Shown piece by piece: positions 25,694 to 34,152 of a stretch of DNA of 41,840 nt. Location: positions 1 to 41,840 of the forward strand of contig CABZXU010000001.1 of the NCBI GenBank assembly GCA_902529805.1, written 5' to 3'. Every line of letters begins with the position of its first letter. The first letter of the stretch is position 1. Position numbers and translations under genes: made by a program. The DNA comes from an uncultured Marinoscillum sp. GTDB taxonomy: Bacteria > Bacteroidota > Bacteroidia > Cytophagales > MED-G16. The notes under the pieces were generated by a model that saw only the letters and a program-made list of their open reading frames with translations, searched no databases and was not told the origin of the DNA.

Positions 25694-26134
25694 ATGACAA
25701 AATTAATATTAAGACCTTCAAGTAACTATTTATCATCTTTTTGGAATGATAATATATTTGATGATTTTTTTAACGATTCACTATTTTTTAAAAGTAACTT
25801 CAGAAATGAATTTACACCAAATGCAGATATTGCTGAAACTGATAAATCATTTGAATTTAGCTTTGATTTACCAGGAGTAAAAAAATCAGATCTTTCAATT
25901 GAAATGAATAATGGAAACATTACAATTTCTGGTGAAAGAAAAATGGAAAACAATAAAAATGGTAAAAACTATCATTCACTGGAATCAAGTTATGGTAAAT
26001 TTTCAAGAAGTTTTGAGCTTCCCACGGGAATAAATGAAAACAAAATAAATGCAAAATTTACAGATGGAATTCTAAATATTAGTATTCCAAAAGATGAAAA
26101 AAAAATAGTTAAAAATACTATTCAGATAAAATAA
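25694..26134 (+). CDS. Hsp20 family small heat shock protein
   Basis: A 146-residue cytoplasmic holdase chaperone that keeps unfolded proteins soluble. The alpha-crystallin domain spans about 36-135: ADIAETDKSFEFSFDLPGVKKSDL at its start, then ITISGERK, YGKFSRSFELPTGI and the A-x-x-x-n-G-L motif as AKFTDGILNISIPK. The C-terminal tail has the I-x-I oligomerisation motif (IQI). It stands alone between an unusual palindrome-rich upstream region and a strong terminator, so it is a single-gene unit. No CIRCE or HAIR heat-shock element was seen; the paired TGACAT palindromes are the best candidate control site. Confidence 0.92.
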   Translation: MTKLILRPSSNYLSSFWNDNIFDDFFNDSLFFKSNFRNEFTPNADIAETDKSFEFSFDLPGVKKSDLSIEMNNGNITISGERKMENNKNGKNYHSLESSYGKFSRSFELPTGINENKINAKFTDGILNISIPKDEKKIVKNTIQIK

Positions 26135-26155
26135 GAAGGTTAGATTGATACAAAT

Positions 26156-26187
26156 AAAAAGGGATAATAATTATTATCCCTTTTTTT
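26156..26187. terminator. Terminator after hsp20
   Basis: GGGATAATAA and TTATTATCCC (26161-26180) form a perfect 10-bp self-complementary stem, flanked by five A's and a seven-T run. It can act in both directions and lies 22 bases after the hsp20 stop. Confidence 0.88.
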
Positions 26188-26244
26188 ATGTTAAACAATG
26201 TTAATATCAATATCCTATTTATAGTTTATTTCGTTATAGCGTTA

Positions 26245-26252
26245 TAAATTTG
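26245..26252 (+). promoter_or_regulatory. Candidate -7 promoter box for degP-like gene
   Basis: TAAATTTG matches TAnnTTTG and lies 20 bases before the protease ATG, implying a very short leader of about 14 bases. No clear -33 TTG is present. Confidence 0.35.
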
Positions 26253-26271
26253 TAATAAATTATTTTTAAAA

Positions 26272-27759
26272 ATGGAAAAGATTAGAAAATCAATATTAAT
26301 TGTTATTATCTCTTCATTAATGGGCGGGACATTCGGAGCAGGAAGTTATTATTTTTTTGCATCTGATGATGTAGGACAATCAAATGAAGCATACAATAAA
26401 GAAATAAAATTTACTAACTATATAGTTGATACAACTGATGTATTAGTTCCGAAGAGTTTAAACTTTATTAATACCTCTAAAAATGTTACCCCAACAGTTG
26501 TCCATATTAGAACAACATATCAGGGAAAAAATTATGTTGGAAGAAGTCCTTTTGAAGATATGTTTAGAGATTTCTTTGGAGAAAGATATAATGAAAGAGA
26601 AAGAGAAGCGCCAAAACAGAGAGGAACTGGCTCAGGTGTCATACTATCAAAAGATGGTTACATAGTAACAAACAATCATGTAGTTGATAATGCTGATGAA
26701 ATAGAAGTGCTTCTGAATGATAATAGAACATTTAAGGCAAGTATTGAAGGAACCGACCCTACTACAGATCTTGCTGTAATCAAAATAGAAGCAACAGATC
26801 TTCCTTTTTCAAATTTTGGTAATTCTAATAAATTACAAATTGGAGAGTGGGTATTAGCTATAGGATCACCATTTGAATTTAGATCGACTGTAACCGCTGG
26901 AATTGTAAGTGCAAAAGCAAGAAATATAGGAATACTTAGAGATAAAAATAATTTACAAATAGAATCATTTATTCAACATCAAGCACCTGTAAACCCTGGG
27001 AATTCTGGTGGCGCTCTTGTTGATCTAGCTGGGAATCTTATAGGTATAAATACAGCAATAGCAAGTAGGACAGGGAGTTTTACAGGATATTCATTTGCAG
27101 TACCTTCCAATTTAGTCAAAAAAGTTTATAATGACTTAGTTGAATTTGGTGTAGTACAAAGAGCTCTTCTTGGAATAAGCATTCAGGATGTAAATGCAGA
27201 AATCGCAAAAGAATATGATATACCTGTTCTATTTGGTGTAAGAATAGCTAGTGTAAATGATCAAGGAGGTGCCGATGATGCAGGATTGGAAGAAGGTGAT
27301 GTTATTGTTGCCATTAATGATATTGAAGTAAAAAATGTTTCCAATCTTCAGGAAATGGTAGCGATAAATAGACCCGGAGATAAAATTAAAGTTACATACA
27401 TAAGGGATGGTAAAACAAGAACTACAATTGCAACTCTAAAAAATACATTAGGAACAACAGAAATTATTGCAAATTCAAACAATTTTAAATACGATGGTGC
27501 AGTTTTTGCAGATATAAACAAAAAACTAAAAGAGGAATTAGAAATTGATGGTGGCGCACAAATAATTGAGATTGAAAAAGGAAAATGGAAATCATCTGGA
27601 ATTGCAAAAGGATTTGTAGTAACATCAATTAATAAAAAAGAAGTGACAAATGTTGAAGATTTATCATCTATGTTATCACAATTACCAAAAAATGATGGTG
27701 TATTAGTAGAAGGAATCTATCCAAATGGAGTAAAAGCTTACTATGGGATAGGATGGTAA
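26272..27759 (+). CDS. DegP/HtrA (Do family) periplasmic serine protease
   Basis: A 495-residue envelope protease/chaperone. An N-terminal hydrophobic segment (about 7-30) exports or anchors it. The trypsin-like domain has the full triad His136 in TNNHVV, Asp166 in TTDLAVI and Ser245 in NPGNSGGAL. Two PDZ domains follow (about 290-390 and 405-490), with GADDAGLEEGDVI and SSGIAKGFVVTSI marking them. The residues before the active-site loop read IQHQAPVNPG where the family usually has IQTDAxxNPG, an unusual change. The gene forms its own unit, with a terminator on each side, next to hsp20, suggesting a shared stress theme though not a shared transcript. Confidence 0.9.
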   Translation: MEKIRKSILIVIISSLMGGTFGAGSYYFFASDDVGQSNEAYNKEIKFTNYIVDTTDVLVPKSLNFINTSKNVTPTVVHIRTTYQGKNYVGRSPFEDMFRDFFGERYNEREREAPKQRGTGSGVILSKDGYIVTNNHVVDNADEIEVLLNDNRTFKASIEGTDPTTDLAVIKIEATDLPFSNFGNSNKLQIGEWVLAIGSPFEFRSTVTAGIVSAKARNIGILRDKNNLQIESFIQHQAPVNPGNSGGALVDLAGNLIGINTAIASRTGSFTGYSFAVPSNLVKKVYNDLVEFGVVQRALLGISIQDVNAEIAKEYDIPVLFGVRIASVNDQGGADDAGLEEGDVIVAINDIEVKNVSNLQEMVAINRPGDKIKVTYIRDGKTRTTIATLKNTLGTTEIIANSNNFKYDGAVFADINKKLKEELEIDGGAQIIEIEKGKWKSSGIAKGFVVTSINKKEVTNVEDLSSMLSQLPKNDGVLVEGIYPNGVKAYYGIGW

Positions 27760-27777
27760 TTGTATAAATGTATATCC

Positions 27778-27811
27778 AAAAAAAAGGCAGATAATATTTC
27801 TGCCTTTTTTA
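27778..27811 (+). terminator. Terminator after degP-like gene
   Basis: AGGCAGA (27785-27791) pairs with TCTGCCT (27799-27805) around a 7-base loop, preceded by a long A-run and followed by T's. A classic rho-independent hairpin 19 bases after the stop. Confidence 0.88.
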
Positions 27812-27834
27812 TTTATAATAACTAATTTTAAAAT

Positions 27835-27984
27835 ATGAGAACATTGATTAGAATCATAATTCTTCTATTATTTCTAACATTTAGCACGAATATAATATCT
27901 TGTGGATTTGAAGATTCCCTACCATGCGTTGATGATTGTGAAGAAACTAATGAAGAAGAGCAAGAGGATGATAAGAATGGATAA
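27835..27984 (+). CDS. Small acidic lipoprotein, 49 residues
   Basis: A short gene from ATG at 27835 to TAA at 27984. The first 20 residues (MRTLIRIIILLLFLTFSTNI) form a lipoprotein signal ending in the lipobox-like IISC, with Cys23 as the expected lipidated residue. The mature part is only 27 residues, very acidic (a Glu/Asp-rich tail) and has two more cysteines in the PCVDDCEE segment. Clear terminators lie immediately before and after it, which supports an independent transcript. No family is recognised and the function is unknown. Confidence 0.6.
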   Translation: MRTLIRIIILLLFLTFSTNIISCGFEDSLPCVDDCEETNEEEQEDDKNG

Positions 27985-28017
27985 AAAAAAACCCTCCTAA
28001 TTTGAAGGAGGGTTTTT
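27985..28017 (+). terminator. Terminator after small lipoprotein
   Basis: CCCTCCT (27992-27998) pairs with AGGAGGG (28006-28012), flanked by eight A's and five T's. The hairpin begins right after the lipoprotein stop codon. Confidence 0.88.
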
Positions 28018-28038
28018 ACAAACCAAACTAAACTTAAA

Positions 28039-28054
28039 ATATACGAGAGTATAT
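28039..28054. repeat. Perfect hairpin with GAGA loop upstream of 61-aa gene
   Basis: ATATAC (28039-28044) pairs with GTATAT (28049-28054) around a GAGA tetraloop. A second imperfect inverted repeat (GATGT-TGT-ACATC, 28066-28078) follows. Both lie in the 93 bases between a terminator and the small gene at 28111 and could be operator or leader structure; chance is possible. Confidence 0.35.
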
Positions 28055-28110
28055 GTTGATAAAACGATGTTGTACATCATTAGTTCTATTTTAAATGTTA
28101 AAAAAAGTTA

Positions 28111-28296
28111 ATGAAAGAAGTCGATTTAATTGATGACTATGGTAGAAGATATAGAATAAAAAACTTTAAAAAGTTTAAAAATCATATTCTAAAGTATCAT
28201 ACAGTAAATGGAAAACCTGACAATAGCCTTCATATTGAAAATGGAATGAGCTTTACAGTTACAAATAAATTCTTTGATAAGCTAATGAAGATTTAA
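28111..28296 (+). CDS. Small protein of unknown function, 61 residues
   Basis: A 61-residue soluble protein, basic in its first half (RRYRIKNFKKFKNHILKYH), with no signal peptide or membrane segment. I do not recognise the family. It begins KEVDLIDDYGRRYRI and ends FTVTNKFFDKLMKI, a possible beta-rich then helical layout. It sits as its own unit between two hairpin terminators, with inverted repeats in its short upstream region. The isolated, terminated arrangement makes it a credible real gene. Confidence 0.55.
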   Translation: MKEVDLIDDYGRRYRIKNFKKFKNHILKYHTVNGKPDNSLHIENGMSFTVTNKFFDKLMKI

Positions 28297-28327
28297 AAAA
28301 CCCCCTTAGTATAAAGAGGGCTTTTTT
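28296..28327 (+). terminator. Probable terminator after 61-aa gene
   Basis: CCCCCTT (28301-28307) can pair with AAGAGGG (28314-28320) with one C-A mismatch, between A- and T-runs. It starts at the stop codon and also faces the end of the convergent gene at 28336. Confidence 0.6.
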
Positions 28328-28335
28328 CAGTTAAA

Positions 28336-29028
28336 TTAATTTACGTTATACTGTTTAAGAACTCTTGCTGAATGAATATCCAATACTTCAGAAATATTTC
28401 TAACAGAAGAAGAAAAATTTTGAAATGCATCTGATGCAAAAATTTTATTTCTTGCTGAAATCCATTCTGCCATATTTTTTGCTCTAGCTACAACAAAATG
28501 AGTAACACCAGTTTCCTGGCCCGCAAGAGCTTCATGTAATTCTAAAGAACCATTATACAAACTAGCTGTTTCTTCCTTCATTTTTGCGAAAGCAGCACCA
28601 TAAAACGCAGGATCCTTTACATTTATTTGAACTACTACATTAAAACTTAAATCAAAAGCCGAAGGGTCAGCAATTAAGGATTGACCTAATGTAGAAGACT
28701 CAATGTTTACCTGAGAATCCCAAGTACTCATCAAGACACCTGCTTGTAAATTATTTAATTTTTCTCTATTTGACTCTAAAGCTGAAGCGTCAGGAGAAAA
28801 AAAGCAAAGACCATGGGTAGCATTGTACTTAGATCCACTATTAGCCATTTCAGATAGTGATGCTGGAGTCATAGATTTACCTGACTCGGTCTGCATAAAA
28901 TCATCAAGAGCTTTTGTTAGAGCAACTTCATTATCAACAACTATATTATAACAATTCCAATATATCTGTTGAGCACTAGTAAAAGTTGTAACAGTAAAAA
29001 ATAAAAAAATAAATAAAAGTTTTTTCAT
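28336..29028 (-). CDS. Secreted protein with duplicated ~100-residue domain
   Basis: A 230-residue exported protein whose signal peptide ends at TSAQ (about residue 19). I do not recognise a named family. The mature part looks like two tandem copies of one alpha/beta unit: the first begins WNCYNIVVDN and contains THGLCFFSPDASALESNREKL, the second begins FNVVVQINVKD and contains THFVVARAKNMAEWISARNKI. The alternating strand-helix pattern recalls dimeric alpha-beta barrel (ferredoxin-like) domains, which bind small ligands, but this is only a structural guess. It is a single-gene unit, convergent with the small gene at 28111. Confidence 0.7.
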   Translation of the reverse strand: MKKLLFIFLFFTVTTFTSAQQIYWNCYNIVVDNEVALTKALDDFMQTESGKSMTPASLSEMANSGSKYNATHGLCFFSPDASALESNREKLNNLQAGVLMSTWDSQVNIESSTLGQSLIADPSAFDLSFNVVVQINVKDPAFYGAAFAKMKEETASLYNGSLELHEALAGQETGVTHFVVARAKNMAEWISARNKIFASDAFQNFSSSVRNISEVLDIHSARVLKQYNVN

Positions 29029-29115
29029 GATTAAAATAATTTAAAATTAGAATGCAAAATAATATAAAAGATTCCTAAGAGTCAAATATCAAATAATTTA
29101 AGATGAATTTTTTAA

Positions 29116-30669
29116 TTAAAAATCAAATTCAATTCCTTGAGCAAGAGGAAGTTCATCACTAAAATTTATGGTATTAGTTTGTCTTCTCATATAAGATTTC
29201 CATGAATCGGAACCAGACTCTCTTCCACCACCAGTATCTTTTTCTCCACCAAAAGCACCACCAATTTCTGCTCCTGAAGTGCCAATATTCACATTTGCAA
29301 TTCCACAATCAGAACCAGAAGAAGATAAAAATTTCTCTGATTCAGATAAATCTTTAGTCATAATTGAAGATGATAATCCTTGTGGAACATTATTTTGAAT
29401 ATTAATTGCTTCATCTAAATTAGAATATTTTATTAAATATAATATTGGAGCAAAAGTTTCATCTTGAACAACTGAAAATTCATTTGTAACTTCATAGATA
29501 GCAGGTTTTACATAACAATTTGATTTATATTCTTTTCCTCTCAATACTCCACCTTTCACTACCTCCTTACCGCCTTCATACTCTATTTTTTCAATAGCTT
29601 TTAGGTATAACTCAACAGCATTTTTATCAATGAGTGGCCCCATATGATTACTTTGATTTAATGGATTTCCAATTTTAATCTGTTTATATGCAACTATCAA
29701 TTTTTTTTTAAATTCGTCAAAGATGTCTTTATGTATAATTAATCTTCTTGTTGATGTACATCTTTGTCCAGCTGTGCCAATTGCACCAAATACAGAAGCT
29801 CTAACTGCTATTTTAAGATCAGCTTTATTTGATATAATTATTGCATTATTACCACCGAGCTCTAATAAAACCTTACCTAATCTTTTGCCAACAGTTTCTG
29901 CTACTATCTTTCCCATTTTGGTTGAACCTGTTGCAGAAACTAAACTGATATTTTTATCTTTTAACATTTCCTTTCCAATTTTCTTGTCAAAACAGTCAGT
30001 AACTAAAGAACAAACGCCCTCATCAATATTATTTTTTTTAAAAACATCAGATATTATTTTTTGAGATGCAATAGCAGAAAGTGGTGTTTTTTCAGATGGT
30101 TTCCATATACAAACATTTCCGCAAACCAAAGCTATCATTGCATTCCAACTCCAAACAGCAACTGGAAAATTAAATGCAGAAATAATTCCAACAACTCCAA
30201 GCGGATGCCACTGCTCATACATTCTGTGATTAGGTCTTTCAGAATGCATTGATAAACCATATAACTGTCTTGATAATCCTACAGAAAAATCACATATATC
30301 AATCATTTCTTGTACTTCCCCAAGACCTTCCTGTAATGATTTACCCATTTCGTATGAAACTAATGCTCCAAGAGCATTTTTTTTCTTTCTTAATTCATTA
30401 CCAATTTGTCTAACTATCTCACCTCTTTTTGGTGCAGGAATTTTTCTCCAATCTTTGAATGCTTTTTTAGATGATAAAACTATTTTATGATAGTTTTTCT
30501 CATCTGTTTCAATAATAGATGAAATCAAATTGCCATCTACCGGTGAAAATACTTTTCTTGAATTACCTGATACTTCAATCCAGTTTTTTCCTGATGAGGT
30601 TCCAGAATTATTTTTTGAAAGATTAAGTTCCTTCAGAATTGAGTTTATATTAATTTTAAAATCAGACAT
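29116..30669 (-). CDS. ALDH7-type aldehyde dehydrogenase (aminoadipate semialdehyde/P6C dehydrogenase)
   Basis: A 517-residue cytoplasmic NAD-dependent aldehyde dehydrogenase. Active-site residues are present: Asn167 in SAFNFPVA, Glu270 in LLELGGNNA and the nucleophile Cys304 in GQRCTSTRR. The C-terminal block AEIGGAFGGEKDTGGGRESG and then YMRRQTNTINFSDELPLAQGI is the hallmark of the ALDH7 (antiquitin) family, which oxidises alpha-aminoadipic semialdehyde in equilibrium with piperideine-6-carboxylate during lysine breakdown. No other lysine-pathway gene is certain in the window; the saccharopine dehydrogenase-like reductase at 24136 is of a different branch. It starts 19 bases downstream of the M16 pair and may be cotranscribed. 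Confidence 0.87.
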   Translation of the reverse strand: MSDFKININSILKELNLSKNNSGTSSGKNWIEVSGNSRKVFSPVDGNLISSIIETDEKNYHKIVLSSKKAFKDWRKIPAPKRGEIVRQIGNELRKKKNALGALVSYEMGKSLQEGLGEVQEMIDICDFSVGLSRQLYGLSMHSERPNHRMYEQWHPLGVVGIISAFNFPVAVWSWNAMIALVCGNVCIWKPSEKTPLSAIASQKIISDVFKKNNIDEGVCSLVTDCFDKKIGKEMLKDKNISLVSATGSTKMGKIVAETVGKRLGKVLLELGGNNAIIISNKADLKIAVRASVFGAIGTAGQRCTSTRRLIIHKDIFDEFKKKLIVAYKQIKIGNPLNQSNHMGPLIDKNAVELYLKAIEKIEYEGGKEVVKGGVLRGKEYKSNCYVKPAIYEVTNEFSVVQDETFAPILYLIKYSNLDEAINIQNNVPQGLSSSIMTKDLSESEKFLSSSGSDCGIANVNIGTSGAEIGGAFGGEKDTGGGRESGSDSWKSYMRRQTNTINFSDELPLAQGIEFDF

Positions 30670-30688
30670 TAGTATTATTATAAATTAT

Positions 30689-32749
30689 CTAATTAAAATC
30701 AGAGTCTGATACAACAGGGTTTAATTTGATTTCTTTTGTATTAAATTCTAACATTTGTGGGCCCATAGGTATTTTAATAACATAAGGAAAAAGTATTCCA
30801 TCTACTTCTCTGTAATCTTCATAAATTGTTGCTTGAGGACTCATTTCTCCTTGGGGAGTAGGAGTCATAGTAACTTGCTTAGTTTTTAGACCTGAATCAG
30901 CATCAAAAAATACTGTTGTTTTATCGTCTATTTTTAAAGCATATTGTTTTAAACCATCCTCCTCAGAAACAGAACTAAAAGTTACATTTTCATCATCTAT
31001 CCAGCTTAACTCTTCAAAAGGAAGAGAAGATGAAATTAATTTTTGCTTTTCTTCTTCAGGAAAGGGTATTTTTTGACCTTGTTGCATAATATATCCATCC
31101 TCACCATTAAATACTTTCTTATTAAAAATATTTTTATTCATAAACATAGTTTGAGATAATTTATTTGGTTTTGCTTGAATATTTTCAAGGTTTAAAGTCA
31201 TTGCTCCTCCTTGTAAAACTGCTTCGCTCATAGTCATTAATGCATTTACTTTTTCTAGTTTTTCTTTTCCGCCTATTGCTTCAAAATATTTAATTAATAT
31301 AGATGATTTTGTAATACCTGTTGGTTTAGAAAAATCAGGCCTTACAGTTTTCTCTCCATAGGTATCATAGTAAGAAATTTTGTATGGTAATTTTTCAAGA
31401 TTTTCAAGTATTTCAGATCCTTTACCAACTACTACAACCCTTAAATTATCTGCTAAGAAATATTTATTAGCAACCCTTTTAATATCATTCACAGTTACTT
31501 TCTGAAAATTTTCTAAATAAGTTTCATAAAAATTTTGAGGTAAATTAAACTTATCAATATTTAGAGCATATCCAGCAATTGTTGATGGTCTTTCTGTGGA
31601 CATTATGAAACTTCCCACATATTTTTCTTTAACTCCAGAAAGCTCTTCTTCACTTACATTTTCATTTCTAATTTTATTTATTTCTTTAATAATTTCTACG
31701 ACAGAACTATCTGTCACTTCATTTCTAACACTAGCAGAAGCGGAAAAACTTGATATATACCTACTTGTAGATGCATTAGAATAAGAACCATAAGTAAACC
31801 CTTTGTCCTCTCTTAAATTCATAAATAATCTAGCCGTAGCACTACCCCCAAGAATTTGGTTAGCTAATTTTAAAGCAAAAAAATCAGGGTGAGACATCGA
31901 GATTCTGATTAAATTATTAACATAAATTTCAGATTGAACTGCATTAGGCATATTAACAAAATTGACTTCAACTTGATCTAAATCTAATGATTCCGGTAAT
32001 TCGGATTCAATAATATTTTCTTTTTTCCATTTTCTAAAAAGCTTTTTCACACTTTTTTTAATTTCATCAGAGTCAACATCTCCAACTATTATCAAATAAG
32101 CATTATTTGGCTTAGCAAAAGTTTCATAATAATTTTTTACATCCTCAAGACCTATATTATTAATAGACTCAATTGTAATAAATTCACCAAAAGGATGCTC
32201 TCCCCCGTAAACTAATTTATCATTAACCCTATCAGCTATATCTTGAACACTCTTTTCATAAGATTTAACATTATCAATTAAAATGTTTTTTTCTTTATCA
32301 AATTCTTCCTCAGAAAAAATAGGATTAATCAATCCATCTGCCATCATTGCAAGACCTCTTGGGAAATATCTCTTTAATGATGAAACATACCCACCGCTTG
32401 CTGAAAGGGAAAGAGTTGCTCCCATATAATCTATTTCTTCATTAAAATCATCTTTCGACTGATTTTTAGTGCCATTTCCCATTAATGAGCTAACCAATGA
32501 AGAAACTCCCTTAATTTTTCCTTCATAATCAGGCTTATTATCTATCGATAAATTAGCATAAGCTCTTGGTAATTTATTGTTTTCAACAACAAGAACCTTC
32601 ATTCCATTTTTTAATATGAAAATTTCTGGTTTGCCTAAATTTATTACTGGCGCAGGTCCCGATTTTGGAGGTTTAGATCTATCGATTTGACCATAGGAAA
32701 CAAAAGAAAAAATTAAGAATAGGATTGAAATTAAATTCTGAATTTTCAT
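30689..32749 (-). CDS. M16 peptidase-like non-catalytic subunit with LolA-like C-terminal domain
   Basis: A large exported M16-family protein. The frame is open to 32773, but the ATG at 32749 gives a clean signal peptide (MKIQNLISILFLIFSFVSYG) and follows the partner gene stop by 10 bases, so I prefer it (686 residues). Two M16 halves span roughly 30-460, with NGMKVLVVENNKLP at the start and RLFMNLREDKGFTYGSYS in the second half. The zinc motif HxxEH is absent at its expected place (SSLVSSLMGNGT), so it is probably the non-catalytic partner. The last ~200 residues (from ILIKYFEAIGGKEKLEKV) resemble a lipoprotein-carrier (LolA-like) domain, an uncommon extension. Confidence 0.82.
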   Translation of the reverse strand: MKIQNLISILFLIFSFVSYGQIDRSKPPKSGPAPVINLGKPEIFILKNGMKVLVVENNKLPRAYANLSIDNKPDYEGKIKGVSSLVSSLMGNGTKNQSKDDFNEEIDYMGATLSLSASGGYVSSLKRYFPRGLAMMADGLINPIFSEEEFDKEKNILIDNVKSYEKSVQDIADRVNDKLVYGGEHPFGEFITIESINNIGLEDVKNYYETFAKPNNAYLIIVGDVDSDEIKKSVKKLFRKWKKENIIESELPESLDLDQVEVNFVNMPNAVQSEIYVNNLIRISMSHPDFFALKLANQILGGSATARLFMNLREDKGFTYGSYSNASTSRYISSFSASASVRNEVTDSSVVEIIKEINKIRNENVSEEELSGVKEKYVGSFIMSTERPSTIAGYALNIDKFNLPQNFYETYLENFQKVTVNDIKRVANKYFLADNLRVVVVGKGSEILENLEKLPYKISYYDTYGEKTVRPDFSKPTGITKSSILIKYFEAIGGKEKLEKVNALMTMSEAVLQGGAMTLNLENIQAKPNKLSQTMFMNKNIFNKKVFNGEDGYIMQQGQKIPFPEEEKQKLISSSLPFEELSWIDDENVTFSSVSEEDGLKQYALKIDDKTTVFFDADSGLKTKQVTMTPTPQGEMSPQATIYEDYREVDGILFPYVIKIPMGPQMLEFNTKEIKLNPVVSDSDFN

Positions 32750-32759
32750 AATATTTTTT

Positions 32760-34079
32760 TTATTGAGCTTCATCTTTTTTTGGTAAATAATCTATAATAG
32801 CTCTCTGATTTTTTTTCAAATATTTTCTAGCTACATCTCTTATTTCCTCTTTAGTGATTGAATTATAAATATCAATTTGATCATTAATTAAATTTGTATT
32901 CCCGTAGAGCATATAATACCTAGCTAATGAATTCGCTACACCTGCCATAGAGGAATTTGAACTAACAAAGTTATTTTCAAAAATATTTTGAAGTTTACCA
33001 TACTCTCTGTCTGAAATAAGTTCATTTTGTAATTTAACAACCTCTTCTTCAATATTAACCAATAAATCATCTAATGAATTTTCGCCCAAAGGAAGAGATA
33101 AAATTACATACCCACCATAATCTTCCAAACCTAAATTAACAGCTTGAACCTGCAATGAAATCTTTTTTTCATCTACCATTTTTTTATATAATCTTGAACT
33201 TTTCCCATCACTAAGTATTGTAGATATCATATCTAAAACATAAGCGTCTCTACTTTTCATTGATGGAGTTCTATAACAAACCAATACCATAGGAATTTGA
33301 ATATTAGCATCAAAAAATTCTTTTCTAGTTTCTTCAGTTATAGGATCCTCTTTTATATTTATTCTTGGAACATCATTACCTCTTGGTATTGGTCCAAAAT
33401 AATCCTCTACCATTTTTTTTGTTTCTTCAATTTCAAAATTTCCAGCTACAACTAATACACCGTTATTAGGAACATAAAATTTCTTATTGAACTCTTGAAA
33501 TTCTTCCAATGTAGCGGCATCTAAATGATCCATAGAACCAATAGTAGTCCATCTATAAGGATGCTTTTTAAATAAACTTTGAAGTATTTGTTCAAATAAG
33601 TGACCATATGGACTATTGTCAACCCCTAATCTTTTCTCCTCTTTAACTACCTCGTTTTGAGTTTCTACACCTTTTTGATCAATAACTGGATGCATCAATC
33701 TTTCCGACTCTAGCCATAAACCTAATTCAAGTTTGTTTGAAGGAAAAAACTCATAATAATACGTTCTATCATTACTAGTATTAGCATTTAATGACCCTCC
33801 ATTTCTCTCAACAATTTTCATAAATTCTCCTTTAGGAATATTTTTAGTTCCTTCAAACAAAAGATGTTCAAAAAAATGAGCAAAACCTGTTCTTTCAGGG
33901 TCTTCATCTTTTGCTCCAACATGATACATAACTGATGTGACAACTAAAGGAACACTTGGATCTCTATGAAGAATAACATGCATTCCATTATCTAAATCAT
34001 ACTCTATAAAATCAATTTCTTGTGAAAACAATAAATTAGGAAAAAGTATTAATAGAATAGAAATAAAAAAAATTTTCAT
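32760..34079 (-). CDS. M16 zinc peptidase, catalytic subunit
   Basis: A 439-residue exported zinc peptidase. The signal peptide ends at LFSQ (residue 20). The inverted zinc motif HFFEH (His68, Glu71, His72) is followed by the downstream acidic ligand region NEVVKEEKRLG (Glu147/Glu148). The second half carries FRxxR-like YKKMVDEKKISLQV. Length and layout match the catalytic subunit of bacterial M16B heterodimers, which degrade peptides in a closed chamber. The non-catalytic partner gene lies directly downstream. Peptide substrates are unknown. A weak TATCCTTG box on the minus strand (34109-34102) may be its promoter. Confidence 0.87.
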   Translation of the reverse strand: MKIFFISILLILFPNLLFSQEIDFIEYDLDNGMHVILHRDPSVPLVVTSVMYHVGAKDEDPERTGFAHFFEHLLFEGTKNIPKGEFMKIVERNGGSLNANTSNDRTYYYEFFPSNKLELGLWLESERLMHPVIDQKGVETQNEVVKEEKRLGVDNSPYGHLFEQILQSLFKKHPYRWTTIGSMDHLDAATLEEFQEFNKKFYVPNNGVLVVAGNFEIEETKKMVEDYFGPIPRGNDVPRINIKEDPITEETRKEFFDANIQIPMVLVCYRTPSMKSRDAYVLDMISTILSDGKSSRLYKKMVDEKKISLQVQAVNLGLEDYGGYVILSLPLGENSLDDLLVNIEEEVVKLQNELISDREYGKLQNIFENNFVSSNSSMAGVANSLARYYMLYGNTNLINDQIDIYNSITKEEIRDVARKYLKKNQRAIIDYLPKKDEAQ

Positions 34080-34152
34080 GGTATATGTTTAAAAAGGATT
34101 ACAAGGATAAAAAAAATATATATAAAATCCATCCTATCTTCAATATTGTTTA

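Noticed and set aside
25350-25700. An integration site next to tRNA-Asn
   Set aside because: No integrase, no duplicated tRNA 3' end and no change in gene character nearby; the repeats seen are palindromes, not att-like copies of the tRNA.
29723-30252. Plus-strand open frames opposite the aldehyde dehydrogenase
   Set aside because: They lie wholly antisense to a well-supported gene and their translations show no recognisable domain or signal.
24136-30669. A lysine degradation pathway made of the saccharopine dehydrogenase-like gene and the ALDH7 gene
   Set aside because: The first protein belongs to the SCCPDH/enoyl reductase branch, not true saccharopine dehydrogenase. The two genes are 4 kb apart in different units.
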